Notes: generated from the sequence alone by a model not told the origin. A stretch of 64,000 bases of DNA from Shimia sagamensis (GCF_900182745.1 NZ_FXTY01000009.1:62001-126000), one strand, 5' to 3'. Counted from the first letter of the stretch, positions 1 to 8,874 are shown. Numbers and translations are program-made.

Positions 1-142
1 CCGAAGACAGATATGGGTTCAGGATGGAAGGCGCTTGCCAATAAATGATGTTCACGTGGCCGTCCGAACCGCGCTCTGCCATGGCCGCTGGGGCCATCAC
101 AAACGCTGCTGCGGCGCCAAGCATCAAAGTTTTTGCTTTCAT
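1..142 (-). CDS. Peptide ABC transporter substrate-binding protein, N-terminal fragment
   Basis: Only the first 47 codons are present; the gene runs off the left edge. Read on the minus strand it starts MKAKTLMLGAAAAFVMAP and has a typical signal peptide: a basic start, an alanine-rich hydrophobic core and an AMA cleavage site. The mature part contains VNIIYWQAPSILNPYLSS, which I recognise as the start of family 5 (DppA/OppA-like) peptide-binding proteins. It would deliver oligopeptides to an inner-membrane importer. It is divergent from the fused OppDF ATPase at 444, which supports the assignment. The permease genes should lie to the left, outside the window. Confidence 0.75.
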   Translation of the reverse strand, partial: MKAKTLMLGAAAAFVMAPAAMAERGSDGHVNIIYWQAPSILNPYLSS

Positions 143-443
143 GTCTCACTCCATGTTGGTGCACGCTGGTTGCGTGCCGTTCAGGCGGATTGATTCCACC
201 CGGTTTTTGCTTGTCAGGAAAGGACACAGATGTTGCCATCTACGGTTCCACATGGTGGAAAAGTCGTACACCCCTCCGACTGCAGGCATCACAGACCAGT
301 GGGGGTGAAATTGCAAGGGGCCAAATTGAATAAATGTTCATTCAGAGCCGGAATCTGGCCTTACATTGTTTGACCATTGCTTTTGTGGGCGGTAGCGTCG
401 GCGCGAGGGACAAACAAAAACAATACTCAGGGGAGCCACCTTC
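143..443. promoter_or_regulatory. Divergent promoter region of the peptide transporter genes
   Basis: This 301-bp stretch separates the binding-protein gene (leftward) from the OppDF ATPase gene (rightward). I find no convincing coding frame in it. It must hold both promoters. Near 331-341 there is a short AT-rich palindromic patch (AATGTTCATT) that is too weak to call an operator. The ATPase ribosome-binding site GGGGAG lies just before its ATG at 444. Confidence 0.4.
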
Positions 444-2264
444 ATGTTGGACAACGCCATTGCGTCAATCGAGAATCTGCGAGTCGAGTTCCAAACCAAG
501 GATGGGCCTGTGGTGGGCGTGGAGGATGTGTCCTTCAAGGTGAACCCTGGCGAAACCGTTTGTATTGTTGGTGAATCTGGGTCCGGGAAATCCGTATCTT
601 CGCTCTCTTTGATGCGCCTGGTAGAATTCGGCGGGGGTGATATTGCGGGCGGCAGGTTGCTGTTTGACCGCAAAGATAACGACGATGTGGATTTGGCCAA
701 AGCCGACCAAGACCTGATGCGCACGATTCGCGGCAATGAAATTGGCATGATCTTCCAAGAGCCAATGACCGCCTTGAACCCGGTTTTCACGGTTGGGCGT
801 CAGTTGACCGAAGGTCTGCGGTTACACAAGAAACTGTCGAAGGCGGACGCCGAAGCCCGCGCGATTGAGCTTTTGCGCGAAGTTCGAATTCCGGAACCTG
901 AGCGCCGCCTACAACAATATCCGCATGAGTTGTCCGGTGGCATGCGTCAGCGTGTGGTGATCGCTATGGCAATGGCCTGTGAGCCGCGCTTGCTGATTGC
1001 AGATGAACCAACAACGGCTTTGGATGTGACCATTCAGGCCGAGATTCTCGCGCTGATGGACCGCCTAAAACGCGAAACCGGTACGGCTGTGATGTTCATC
1101 ACCCACGACATGGCAGTTGTGGCGCAGATGGCGGACCGCGTTGTCGTGATGTTCCGCGGCAACAAAGTTGAAGAGGGCACTGTCGAAGAAATCTTCGAGA
1201 ACCCAACACATGATTACACAAAGGCACTTTTGGCGGCTGTGCCAAAGTTGGGTGAAATGACCGGCACGGATGTGCCAAGCCCAATGAAGCTGTTTGGCGA
1301 CAACACCCACAGCACCGATCCGATCCCGGGCACTGAAGAGCCTATCCTAGAGGTTAAGAACCTTGTCACGCGTTTCCCGGTAAAAGGCGGCTTGATGCGT
1401 CGGACCGTGGCCAATGTACACGCGGTCGAGGACTTGTCTTTCACCGTAAACAAAGGGCAAACCTTGTCGCTGGTCGGGGAATCCGGCTGTGGTAAGTCGA
1501 CGGCTGGCCGTTCTTTGTTGCGCCTGGTGGAGCCGACCTCCGGTGAAGTGACGTTTGATGGTCAGGACGTCATTTCTTTGAACCCCAAAGAGATGCACTC
1601 AGCGCGCCAGCAGATGCAGATGATCTTTCAGGACCCCTTTGCATCATTGAACCCGCAGATGATGTTGCAGGATCAGGTGTCCGAACCAATGCGCAACTAT
1701 GGCACACACTCGGGTAAAGAGCTGCAGAAGCGCGTCGAGATGCTGTTTGACCGCGTTGAGTTGCCGCGCAGCTTTATGCGTCGCTACCCGCACGAAATGT
1801 CCGGTGGCCAGCGTCAGCGCATCGCGATTGCCCGTGCGCTTGCCTTGAACCCCAAACTGATTGTGTCTGACGAAGCTGTGTCCGCGCTCGATGTCTCTGT
1901 GCAGGCGCAGGTGTTGAACCTGATGATGGAACTGCAGGCTGAGCTAGGCATTTCTTACGTCTTTATCAGCCACGACATGGCGGTTGTGGAACGTGTGAGC
2001 CACCACGTTGGCGTGATGTATCTGGGCCGGATCGTGGAACTTGGTCCGCGTCGTGCGGTGTTTGAGAACCCGCAACACCCATACACACAAGCGTTGATGA
2101 AGGCGGTTCCAATTGCGGATCCGCGTCAGCGGAAATCGGAGAAGGACCTTAATTTCAAACCGATCCCGTCACCAATCCATGACGTAGGTTATGAAGCCGC
2201 TCCTTCTGAGTACAAAGAAGTTGGTCCAGGTCACAAAGTGCTGATTACCGACAGCGGGTATTAA
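444..2264 (+). CDS. Fused dipeptide/oligopeptide ABC transporter ATPase (OppD-OppF type)
   Basis: This 606-residue protein carries two complete ABC ATPase domains in one chain. The first has Walker A GESGSGKS at residues 43-50, signature LSGGMRQR and Walker B LLIADEPTTALD. The second has GESGCGKS, MSGGQRQR and LIVSDEAVSALD. Each half ends with the oligopeptide-transporter C-terminal extension (NPTHDYTKALL and NPQHPYTQALM), so these are OppD- and OppF-like units joined together. The protein would power peptide uptake at the inner membrane. The ATG follows GGGGAG. It is divergent from a family 5 binding protein, and the ArgE-like gene follows after 4 bp, probably in the same transcript. The fused form is common in alphaproteobacteria. 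Confidence 0.92.
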   Translation: MLDNAIASIENLRVEFQTKDGPVVGVEDVSFKVNPGETVCIVGESGSGKSVSSLSLMRLVEFGGGDIAGGRLLFDRKDNDDVDLAKADQDLMRTIRGNEIGMIFQEPMTALNPVFTVGRQLTEGLRLHKKLSKADAEARAIELLREVRIPEPERRLQQYPHELSGGMRQRVVIAMAMACEPRLLIADEPTTALDVTIQAEILALMDRLKRETGTAVMFITHDMAVVAQMADRVVVMFRGNKVEEGTVEEIFENPTHDYTKALLAAVPKLGEMTGTDVPSPMKLFGDNTHSTDPIPGTEEPILEVKNLVTRFPVKGGLMRRTVANVHAVEDLSFTVNKGQTLSLVGESGCGKSTAGRSLLRLVEPTSGEVTFDGQDVISLNPKEMHSARQQMQMIFQDPFASLNPQMMLQDQVSEPMRNYGTHSGKELQKRVEMLFDRVELPRSFMRRYPHEMSGGQRQRIAIARALALNPKLIVSDEAVSALDVSVQAQVLNLMMELQAELGISYVFISHDMAVVERVSHHVGVMYLGRIVELGPRRAVFENPQHPYTQALMKAVPIADPRQRKSEKDLNFKPIPSPIHDVGYEAAPSEYKEVGPGHKVLITDSGY

Positions 2265-2268
2265 GCGC

Positions 2269-3432
2269 ATGGCGGAGCGTCTGAGCCCGCGGGCTATTTT
2301 GGATATGCTGGTGTCGTTTCCGACTGTGTCGAGCGACACCAACCTACCGTTGATAGAGTGGGTGCAAGACTATCTTGCGTCCCACGGTATCGAAGCGCAC
2401 CAACATCCACATGAAACAGACCCGGCCAAGGCCGGACTGTTTGCCCATGTGGGCCCGATGGTTGAGGGCGCGGTTGTGTTTTCTGGGCATACCGATGTGG
2501 TTCCGGTTGAAGGGCAGCCTTGGTCAACCGACCCGTTTGAAGTGGTCGAGAAAGACGGCAAGCTGTTTGGCCGCGGTACCTGCGACATGAAAGGCTTTGA
2601 CGCGCTGGCGATCTGGGCTGTTGTCGAAGGAAGCTACGCTGATCTGAAGCGGCCGTTGCAGTTGGCGTTGTCATATGATGAAGAAATCGGCTGCACCGGC
2701 GCGGCGCCGCTGATTGAGAGCATCGACAAACATTTCCCCAAAGGATCTGCGGTCATTGTTGGTGAGCCGTCTATGATGGGCGCAGTGACCGGCCACAAAG
2801 GCGGGCAGGGCTTCAACGTGCATGTGCGCGGCTTTGAAGTGCACAGCTCGCTGATGCACACTGGCGTGAACGCAATCATGTATGGCGCCAAGCTGATCGA
2901 ATGGGCCAATGAGATGAACGCGGAAAACCGCGCCAAAGATGCAGGCCCTGTGGCGGCGACGTTTGAGCCGCCGTGGACGACCGTGCATGTCGGTGTGATT
3001 GAGGGCGGCACCGCCCACAACATCACGGCGTTGGATTGCCGCTTTGGTCTCGATTTCCGCATAGTGCCGGATGAGAACCGCGACGACTGGATTGCCCGTT
3101 TTAAAGCCAAAGTGGCCGAGGTTGAGGCGGAGATGCAGGCGGTTGTGCCGGAGAGCCATATTGCGCTGGAGGAGAAGTTCTACGTGCCGGGGCTGATGCC
3201 GGAAGAGGCTGGCGAGGCGGAGGCCTTGGTGCGCCAATTGACCGGGGACAACGCGTCCCGTGTGGTGAGCTACGGGACCGAAGGCGGCCATTTCCAAAAT
3301 GCGGACTATTCGACTGTCATCTGTGGCCCTGGCGACATTGCCCAGGCCCATCAGCCGGACGAGTTCCTCTCTGTGGCCCAGTTTGAGGCCGGAAAAGGCT
3401 TTATGCAGAGGCTGATCACGGCCTGTTTCTGA
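2269..3432 (+). CDS. argE: Acetylornithine deacetylase (ArgE, M20 family)
   Basis: M20 zinc metallohydrolase of 387 residues. The family reaction is removal of the acetyl group from N-acetylornithine to give ornithine in arginine synthesis. Visible motifs are SGHTDVVPVEG (metal-binding His and the following Asp), GRGTCDMKG (bridging Asp), DEEIGCTG (catalytic Glu and metal Glu), and the C-terminal GTEGGHFQ and GPGDIAQAHQPDEF, the last carrying a metal-ligand His. The M20 dimerisation lid lies between. It follows the OppDF gene by 4 bp, so it is probably co-transcribed with the peptide importer. It could therefore act on imported acetylated amino acids or dipeptides instead of, or as well as, acetylornithine. 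Confidence 0.85.
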   Translation: MAERLSPRAILDMLVSFPTVSSDTNLPLIEWVQDYLASHGIEAHQHPHETDPAKAGLFAHVGPMVEGAVVFSGHTDVVPVEGQPWSTDPFEVVEKDGKLFGRGTCDMKGFDALAIWAVVEGSYADLKRPLQLALSYDEEIGCTGAAPLIESIDKHFPKGSAVIVGEPSMMGAVTGHKGGQGFNVHVRGFEVHSSLMHTGVNAIMYGAKLIEWANEMNAENRAKDAGPVAATFEPPWTTVHVGVIEGGTAHNITALDCRFGLDFRIVPDENRDDWIARFKAKVAEVEAEMQAVVPESHIALEEKFYVPGLMPEEAGEAEALVRQLTGDNASRVVSYGTEGGHFQNADYSTVICGPGDIAQAHQPDEFLSVAQFEAGKGFMQRLITACF

Positions 3433-3454
3433 TGTCTTACCAAAGGGACACGAA

Positions 3455-3477
3455 ATTAACCGAAATGAACGGTTAAT
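3455..3477. repeat. Inverted repeat after argE
   Basis: Perfect 8-bp arms ATTAACCG and CGGTTAAT are separated by 7 nt, about 20 bp past the argE stop. No T-run follows, so it is not a classic terminator. It could be a regulator site upstream of bpt or an RNA hairpin ending the argE transcript. Confidence 0.4.
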
Positions 3478-3506
3478 GCCCATCAAATTTTAACCATAGC
3501 TCCAGA

Positions 3507-3544
3507 AACCCGCCTATTACCCCCTACGGAGGGCTTGGCGGGTT
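3507..3544. other. Strong stem-loop upstream of bpt
   Basis: The arms AACCCGCC (3507-3514) and GGCGGGTT (3537-3544) pair perfectly, and an inner C-run/G-run pair extends the helix. It ends 47 nt before the bpt start and has no U-tract. It may be a 5' leader structure of bpt or the 3' end of the upstream transcript. Confidence 0.4.
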
Positions 3545-3591
3545 AACAACCTGTTGATAACGTCGGAAGCGTTCAGAGGTGATGGAGTGTC

Positions 3592-4413
3592 ATGCGTCAT
3601 AGTCTTCCGATAGTTCCGCAGTTCTACGTGACCGCGCCGCAGCCGTGCCCTTATCTGGAAGGGCGGCTGGAGCGTAAACTTTTCACGGCGCTGCAAGGTG
3701 ACAATGCGACCGCGCTGAATGACTCCTTGTCTCAGCAAGGCTTTCGTCGCTCTCAGAACGTGCTCTATCGGCCGTCGTGCACCGATTGTAATGCCTGTAT
3801 GTCCGCGCGGATTGATGTGTCGAAATTCACCGCGACCAAAAGCCAACGTCGTGCGGCACGTCGCAATACGCATTTGAAACGTAGAGCGACGTCACCATGG
3901 GCAACGGAAGAACAGTTCGATCTTTTTCGCCGCTATCTGGACAGCCGTCATGCGGAGGGCGGCATGGCGGATATGGATGTGTTCGAATTTGCTGCGATGA
4001 TTGAAGAAACTCCCATTCGCAGCCGGGTGGTGGAGTATTCCGATCAAGACAACGATCAGCTTATCGGGGTGTGTTTAACGGACGTTCTCGAAGACGGCGT
4101 CAGCATGGTCTATTCGTTTTATGACCCCAAGATGAGCCGGACCTCCTTGGGGACGTTCCTGATCCTGGATCACATTGAAATCGCCCGTGAGGCAGGCTTG
4201 CCCTACGTGTATTTGGGCTATTGGGTGCCTGGCAGTCAAAAAATGGGCTACAAGGCAAAGTTCTCTGGTCTTGAGGTGTTTGTGGGTGGCCGCTGGCAGC
4301 CGATGAGCGATCCTGAGGAGTTCTCGGAAGATCACCACCCACTGTCCTCGCCACCAATTGCGGAACAGGTGGCGAATATTGCGTTGCCGGAGGTGCGTGG
4401 GAGGAAGGTCTGA
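3592..4413 (+). CDS. bpt: Aspartate/glutamate leucyltransferase (arginyltransferase family, Bpt)
   Basis: The 273-residue protein matches the bacterial Bpt/Ate1-like family in length and N-terminal pattern: [20 protein letters not shown], then the cysteine-containing [18 protein letters not shown], and the later [15 protein letters not shown] and [17 protein letters not shown]. Bpt moves leucine from leucyl-tRNA onto proteins with N-terminal Asp or Glu, marking them for ClpS/ClpAP in the N-end rule. It is cytoplasmic. The ATG at 3592 is preceded by a purine-rich GGTGATGGAG stretch. A VOC-family gene starts 1 bp after its stop. Confidence 0.93.
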   Translation: MRHSLPIVPQFYVTAPQPCPYLEGRLERKLFTALQGDNATALNDSLSQQGFRRSQNVLYRPSCTDCNACMSARIDVSKFTATKSQRRAARRNTHLKRRATSPWATEEQFDLFRRYLDSRHAEGGMADMDVFEFAAMIEETPIRSRVVEYSDQDNDQLIGVCLTDVLEDGVSMVYSFYDPKMSRTSLGTFLILDHIEIAREAGLPYVYLGYWVPGSQKMGYKAKFSGLEVFVGGRWQPMSDPEEFSEDHHPLSSPPIAEQVANIALPEVRGRKV

Positions 4414-4414
4414 C

Positions 4415-4819
4415 GTGTCGCGCCATCTGTACGCGATCGCGCTCGTGGTACCCGACTACGACGTCGGCTTAGATTTCTATGTCAAAAAACTTGGTTTTGT
4501 GTTGCGCGAAGATGTGAGGCTTTCTGAGGAAAAACGCTGGGTTGTGATTGCACCAGACATGGATTGTGCGACCAACATTCTTTTGGCCAAGGCGCGTGGT
4601 GTCGACCAGAAAGCTGCGATCGGTGATCAATTTGGGGGACGTGTTGGGCTGTTTCTGAACACCGACGATTTTGACCGAGAGTATCAAAAAATGCAGGCAG
4701 CGGGCGTGCACTTTGAGGAAGAGCCGCGGGCTGAAGATTACGGCAAGGTAGCCGTATGGCGTGATCCATTTGGCAACCGGTGGGATTTGTTAGAGCTGAA
4801 GGCACACAAGCTGACATAA
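4415..4819 (+). CDS. VOC (glyoxalase/bleomycin resistance) family protein
   Basis: I chose the GTG at 4415, 1 bp after the bpt stop, because GGGAGGA sits just upstream inside the end of bpt. A longer reading would overlap bpt. The 134-residue product is a single VOC module: YAIALVVPDYDVGLDFYVKK gives the first beta-alpha-beta unit and KVAVWRDPFGNRWDLLE the typical C-terminal strand with the metal-ligand Glu region. VOC proteins are small metal-dependent lyases, dioxygenases or resistance proteins; the substrate cannot be read from sequence. The tight coupling to bpt suggests co-translation. Confidence 0.85.
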   Translation: MSRHLYAIALVVPDYDVGLDFYVKKLGFVLREDVRLSEEKRWVVIAPDMDCATNILLAKARGVDQKAAIGDQFGGRVGLFLNTDDFDREYQKMQAAGVHFEEEPRAEDYGKVAVWRDPFGNRWDLLELKAHKLT

Positions 4820-4879
4820 TCCTGCCTTCTCTGAGCGCCGATTTCCAATGATGATGCTCTGCAACGAGAGTTGAAAAGA

Positions 4880-4909
4880 TGTTGCCGCCAAACTGGATTG
4901 GCGACAACA
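4880..4909. terminator. Hairpin between convergent VOC and binding-protein genes
   Basis: The arms TGTTGCCGCCAA (4880-4891) and TTGGCGACAACA (4898-4909) pair with one mismatch around a 6-nt loop. The hairpin lies between two converging genes, where a shared terminator is expected, but it lacks a clear T-tract on either side. Confidence 0.45.
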
Positions 4910-4921
4910 CACTCATTTGGT

Positions 4922-6001
4922 TTAGTTGGTCGCGCTCATGCCCGTGGCGCGTTTGGAGATCAGCTCAATCGCATTGCCCGCTGCGCGGGTGTATGGCGGC
5001 CAGAACATGCTCTCCTCAAAGAAGTCCGGGTTGGCTTCGATCAGAGGGTTGGCGTCCACCACAGAGGAAGAGGCGACCATGCCTAGGCCTTCAACCACGC
5101 GGGTCTGGACCTCTTTGCCGATGAAGTGGTTGGCAAAGATTTCAGCCGCTTCCAGCTTGTCACCTTCGAGGTGTTTGGCAAAGTTGATGGTGTCGAGCCA
5201 GACGGTATTGCCTTCCCCAAACGGCACCAGGCCCCAGTTGCCGCCTTCTGCAATCGCGGCGGAGGCCCCTACGCCATAAGAGGCCACCAGATCATATTCG
5301 CCGGTGAAGGGTGGTGAGGCGCTCCAGAAGTGGCCAACCTGGCCGTAGAGCGCATTCACGGTTTGCTGCAGATCGCTGTCCGGGGAGGCGAGGGCGCCCA
5401 AGGCGGCGCGGTCGCCTGAGACGTCGTTCACCTCAAAGGCGGAGCGGCCAAGCGCCAATAGGGCCAGCGATACGTTTGGATGCACCTGACCATCGGTTAG
5501 CGACAGGCGGCCTTTCCACTCAGGTTCCAGCATGGCTTTCACGGAGGTTGGCATGTCCTGCACCGTGTCGAGGTTGGCCCAGATGCCGTAGGCACCGCCA
5601 CCCCATGGAATATAGAGGTGCTGATCACCTTTCATGCCCATCGGAATGTCGGTCAGCGCTGTGGACAGGTGCTGGTAGTTTTCCAGTCGTGGGGAGTTCA
5701 CGTTGATCGGCTGCAACATGTTGGCAGAGGGGCTACCTTCCATGTTGATGTAGTTCAGCGTCAGGAAGGACACATCCACATCACCTGAGCGCAGCATGTC
5801 AAACATCTGCTGCGGGCCTTCCGCCACGGTTTCAAGCAGGTTGACCTGAACGTCGTACCCTTGCTCTTTCAGGAGGGCATTGACTGCCGCAATCTCGGTG
5901 TCGTTGACGTAGCCGTCCCAAGTAAAAATATTGAGCTGTTCGGTTGCATGCGCCATGCTTGCGCTTGCCGCCAAAATACATCCCATCAAAGCGTGTTTCA
6001 T
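4922..6001 (-). CDS. Polyamine-type ABC transporter substrate-binding protein (orphan)
   Basis: The 359-residue protein has a short signal peptide ending AHA before TEQLNIFTWDGYV. That opening is characteristic of PotD/PotF-like polyamine-binding proteins, which start their first strand with a Trp-Gly/Asp-Tyr pattern. It would bind spermidine, putrescine or a related cation or amine in the periplasm. No permease or ATPase gene lies next to it: rplY with its own terminator is upstream and a convergent VOC gene is downstream. It must share a transporter encoded elsewhere, for example at 21-25 kb, or serve as a sensor. Ligand not certain. Confidence 0.82.
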   Translation of the reverse strand: MKHALMGCILAASASMAHATEQLNIFTWDGYVNDTEIAAVNALLKEQGYDVQVNLLETVAEGPQQMFDMLRSGDVDVSFLTLNYINMEGSPSANMLQPINVNSPRLENYQHLSTALTDIPMGMKGDQHLYIPWGGGAYGIWANLDTVQDMPTSVKAMLEPEWKGRLSLTDGQVHPNVSLALLALGRSAFEVNDVSGDRAALGALASPDSDLQQTVNALYGQVGHFWSASPPFTGEYDLVASYGVGASAAIAEGGNWGLVPFGEGNTVWLDTINFAKHLEGDKLEAAEIFANHFIGKEVQTRVVEGLGMVASSSVVDANPLIEANPDFFEESMFWPPYTRAAGNAIELISKRATGMSATN

Positions 6002-6192
6002 CTAAGCACCCCAGTTGTTGAAAACAGTGTTTGTGCGACCGGCCAAATGGTCTCCGATCGACTTGGCGCCAGATTGCGGCGCAACTCCTAACAACCTGTG
6101 AATGTATTACGTGACCTATGCGGGGTTTATGGTTGAATGTCGCGCTAAGTTGATAAGCAGTTGTTTTCAATTGTGTTCAGTTGACGGGATAA

Positions 6193-6224
6193 CAAAAAAC
6201 GCGGCGCCCGGAGGCACCGCGTTT
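6193..6224 (-). terminator. Rho-independent terminator of rplY
   Basis: Read on the minus strand, AACGCGGTGCC pairs with GGCGCCGCGTT (one G-U pair) around a TCCG tetraloop, followed by a run of Ts. It starts about 28 nt past the rplY stop, so it ends that transcript before the downstream binding-protein gene. Confidence 0.88.
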
Positions 6225-6251
6225 CCACAAACCGCAGATGCGGTGATGTGA

Positions 6252-6890
6252 TTATTCTTCGGCTGCGGCTTCTTCACCTTCAGCAGCTTCACCTTCGTCG
6301 TCTTCACCGGCAGAGCGCAGGCCGGACGGTGCGGACAGATTGGCAATCACGAAGTCACGATCGATGGTTGGCTTTGCGCCTTCCGGCAGGTCGATCTGGC
6401 TGATGGTGATGGTGTCGCCGATATCTTTACCAGTCAGGTCCACAACCAGACGCTCAGGAATGTCACCTGCGGTCACGTTCAGCTCAACTTCAGGGCGCAC
6501 GATGGTCAGCACGCCGCCTTTTTTGATGCCGGGTGCTTCTTCTTCGTTTTCGAAATCAACGTGGATGAACAGGCTGATTTTGGAAGTGCGACGCAGACGC
6601 AGCAGGTCGATGTGGGTTGGCAGATCTTTGATGACGTCGCGCTGAACGCCGCGGCAGATCACACGCACGTCTTCCTGACCTTCAACCTTCAGGTTGAACA
6701 GGGTGGACAGGAAGCGGCCGTCTTTCAGTTTCTTGAGCAGAACATTGAAAGGGATCTGGATTGCAACCGGGTCGGCTTCGCCGCCGTATACAACACCAGG
6801 AACCATACCAGCGCGACGTGCTTGACGAGCGGCGCCCTTGCCTGTCCCCGTACGTGCTTCGGCGATAAGATCAGGAATTTGACCAGCCAT
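6252..6890 (-). CDS. rplY: 50S ribosomal protein L25 (long Ctc form)
   Basis: The 212-residue protein begins [20 protein letters not shown] and has the L25 5S-rRNA-binding N-terminal domain followed by the Ctc C-terminal beta domain ([20 protein letters not shown], then [14 protein letters not shown]). The tail is an acidic, alanine/glutamate-rich stretch. It binds 5S rRNA in the large subunit; the long form is also known as general stress protein Ctc. The ATG follows GGAGAATTCAAA. In many alphaproteobacteria rplY is followed by pth; here a strong terminator and an unrelated gene follow instead. Confidence 0.95.
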   Translation of the reverse strand: MAGQIPDLIAEARTGTGKGAARQARRAGMVPGVVYGGEADPVAIQIPFNVLLKKLKDGRFLSTLFNLKVEGQEDVRVICRGVQRDVIKDLPTHIDLLRLRRTSKISLFIHVDFENEEEAPGIKKGGVLTIVRPEVELNVTAGDIPERLVVDLTGKDIGDTITISQIDLPEGAKPTIDRDFVIANLSAPSGLRSAGEDDEGEAAEGEEAAAEE

Positions 6891-6994
6891 TTTGAATTCT
6901 CCATATACATAGGCAGGGATCCTCCAAGGCTGTATCCCCGCGTGAAGCCGCGCCTATACCGCGGATTTGTCTGAATGCAAAGGGGATTCGCGCC

Positions 6995-7621
6995 CTAAAT
7001 ACTCCGAAATTCCCGTAATACGCCGCCGGCCGCAACAACTCTGTCATAAAGCTCAAAATCCGCGGGGCGTGCGGCGCGAAATGCCGCCTCCACGTCGGGT
7101 GATAGAGTGGCCTCCACGTGAGGGGAGACATTTTTTTGGCGTGGAAGAACCTTTGCCCCAAAACGCTCTTCGATAAAAGCTTGAAGCAGCTCTTGGCGAT
7201 CATAAGCAAAAAGGTGATCGACTGGGACGTCTCCTTCCGCCAAAGACAGGAAGGACGCTTGGGAGCCGATGCCAGCGGCTTTGGATGGGTGTTTGCTGAT
7301 TGCGTCGCTGACATAGTCATCAAAGCTTATGCCGCCGTGGCACGTGGGTGCATTGGGGGCCATTCGCTCGGGGCTGCGGTATTTGTACCAACTGCGCGCA
7401 TGGTCAATTGGATCTCGGATCACCGCAAAGCGTTCCGGGGCAAGGCCATAGGTCTCTTTGAGGAAGGGCGCAAACTTGGCGTGGTATTTTCCGAGTGTCA
7501 TGTGTTTCACCCCTTTGGTGAAAATCACATCAGCCCGCGGTCTCAGCGCCAGTTCATAAGCCGTGGAGCCGGTTTTGGGCACCGATATAAATGCCAGATT
7601 TGGTTTGAAAAAGACCAACAT
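6995..7621 (-). CDS. Sulfotransferase family protein
   Basis: The 208-residue protein begins with the PAPS-binding loop FISVPKTGST (residues 11-20), the 5'-phosphosulfate motif of sulfotransferases. The 3'-phosphate motif AVIRDPIDHARSWYKYRS starts near residue 66, with R69 and S77 at the expected places. It would move a sulfo group from PAPS to an unknown acceptor. It lies between the dehydrogenase gene upstream and rplY downstream, all on the minus strand, with no clear functional link to either. No signal peptide or membrane segment is seen. The family is clear, the substrate unknown. Confidence 0.8.
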   Translation of the reverse strand: MLVFFKPNLAFISVPKTGSTAYELALRPRADVIFTKGVKHMTLGKYHAKFAPFLKETYGLAPERFAVIRDPIDHARSWYKYRSPERMAPNAPTCHGGISFDDYVSDAISKHPSKAAGIGSQASFLSLAEGDVPVDHLFAYDRQELLQAFIEERFGAKVLPRQKNVSPHVEATLSPDVEAAFRAARPADFELYDRVVAAGGVLREFRSI

Positions 7622-7686
7622 AAACGTGATACCTCTTGCCCGATGCGTTTATGGCGCGCCGGACAAGAGCTTGTCAAAGCAATTGG

Positions 7687-8853
7687 TTAAGCCTGCCAGC
7701 TGCCTTCGAAGTTTTCTGGCACCAGGAGGATGTCGCGATCCAGCTCGTCAATGGTGCGGCGCCCACATAGGGCCATGGACACGTCGAGCTCTTTGTGGAT
7801 CACTTCCAGCGTTTTGGTGACTCCGGATTCGCCCATAGCGCCAAGGCCGTAGATAAAGGCGCGGCCGATGTAAGTGCCTTTGGCGCCCAGTGCCAGAGCC
7901 TTAAGGACGTCCTGACCGGAACGGATTCCGCTATCAAGATGCACTTCGACCTGATCGCCAACGGCCTCCATGATCGACGGCAGCGCGCGAATGGCACTGA
8001 GCGCACCGTCGAGCTGGCGACCGCCGTGGTTGGATACGATGATGGCATCCGCGCCAACCGTGAGCGCCATTTTGGCGTCATCCGCATCCAAAATGCCTTT
8101 GAGTATGACTTTGCCGCCCCACTTTTCTTTAATTTTGGCAACTTTGTCCCAATCCAATGTGAGATCAAAGCTTTCGGCAGTCCAGGCACCAAGGTCCGCG
8201 GTGTCGGTAATACCGTCAACATGTCCCACGATGTTGCCAAAGTTGCGCCGCTTTGCGCCCAGCATCTCGATTCCCCAACGCCATTTGGTCATCAGGTTGG
8301 CAATGGTGGAAGGTGTCAGCTTGGGGGGGGCAGAGAGACCATTCTTGAGGTCTTTGTGGCGTTGGCCAAGGATTTGCAGATCTAGCGTGATCACCAAAGC
8401 CGCGCATTTCGCATCTTTGGCACGCTGGATCAACCGGTCGACAAAGTCCTCATCCGTCATGGTATAAAGCTGAAACCAGAACGGTTTGGTGGTGGCCTCT
8501 GCGACCTCTTCAATCGAGTTGATCGACATGGTTGAGAGCGTGAAAGGAACACCGAATTTTTCGGCAGCGCGCGCAGCTTTGATCTCTCCATCCGCACATT
8601 GCATGCCCGTGAGGCCAACGGGTGCTAGGGCGACGGGCATTGCCACATCCTGCCCGATCATCTGGCTTGCTGTGGAGCGCCCAGACATGTCTACGGCCAC
8701 ACGTTGGCGCAAATAGATGTCAGTGAAGTCAGAGGTGTTCTCGGCAAAGGTTTTTTCTGTCCAGCTGCCGGTTTCGGCGTAGTCAAAAAACATTCGTGGC
8801 GCGCGGCGTTTATAGAGGCGTTTGAGGTCTGCAACGGAGGTGATGACGGGCAT
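7687..8853 (-). CDS. lldD: FMN-dependent alpha-hydroxy-acid dehydrogenase (L-lactate dehydrogenase type)
   Basis: I chose the ATG at 8853 (MPVITSVADLKRLYKRRAP) instead of an in-frame start 14 codons upstream, because the extra residues look non-conserved and would cover an inverted repeat. The 388-residue enzyme has the FMN-binding alpha/beta barrel pattern: FDYAETGSWTE near the N-terminus, VILKGILDADDA, the catalytic VSNHGGRQLDGA with the active-site His, and HLDSGIRSGQDVLKALALGA for phosphate binding. The family oxidises L-lactate or other 2-hydroxy acids and passes electrons to quinone or oxygen. It is divergent from the H-NOX gene. The lactate assignment is from family resemblance. Confidence 0.85.
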   Translation of the reverse strand: MPVITSVADLKRLYKRRAPRMFFDYAETGSWTEKTFAENTSDFTDIYLRQRVAVDMSGRSTASQMIGQDVAMPVALAPVGLTGMQCADGEIKAARAAEKFGVPFTLSTMSINSIEEVAEATTKPFWFQLYTMTDEDFVDRLIQRAKDAKCAALVITLDLQILGQRHKDLKNGLSAPPKLTPSTIANLMTKWRWGIEMLGAKRRNFGNIVGHVDGITDTADLGAWTAESFDLTLDWDKVAKIKEKWGGKVILKGILDADDAKMALTVGADAIIVSNHGGRQLDGALSAIRALPSIMEAVGDQVEVHLDSGIRSGQDVLKALALGAKGTYIGRAFIYGLGAMGESGVTKTLEVIHKELDVSMALCGRRTIDELDRDILLVPENFEGSWQA

Positions 8854-8874
8854 AGACTTACTTTCAGGCCGGTT

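Noticed and set aside
2671-3486. 271-codon open frame antisense to argE
   Set aside because: No motif, and it is opposite a complete M20 enzyme.
8322-8330. Run of eight Gs inside the lactate-type dehydrogenase gene as a possible frameshift
   Set aside because: The frame is conserved on both sides of the run (encoding Pro-Pro), so the gene is intact.
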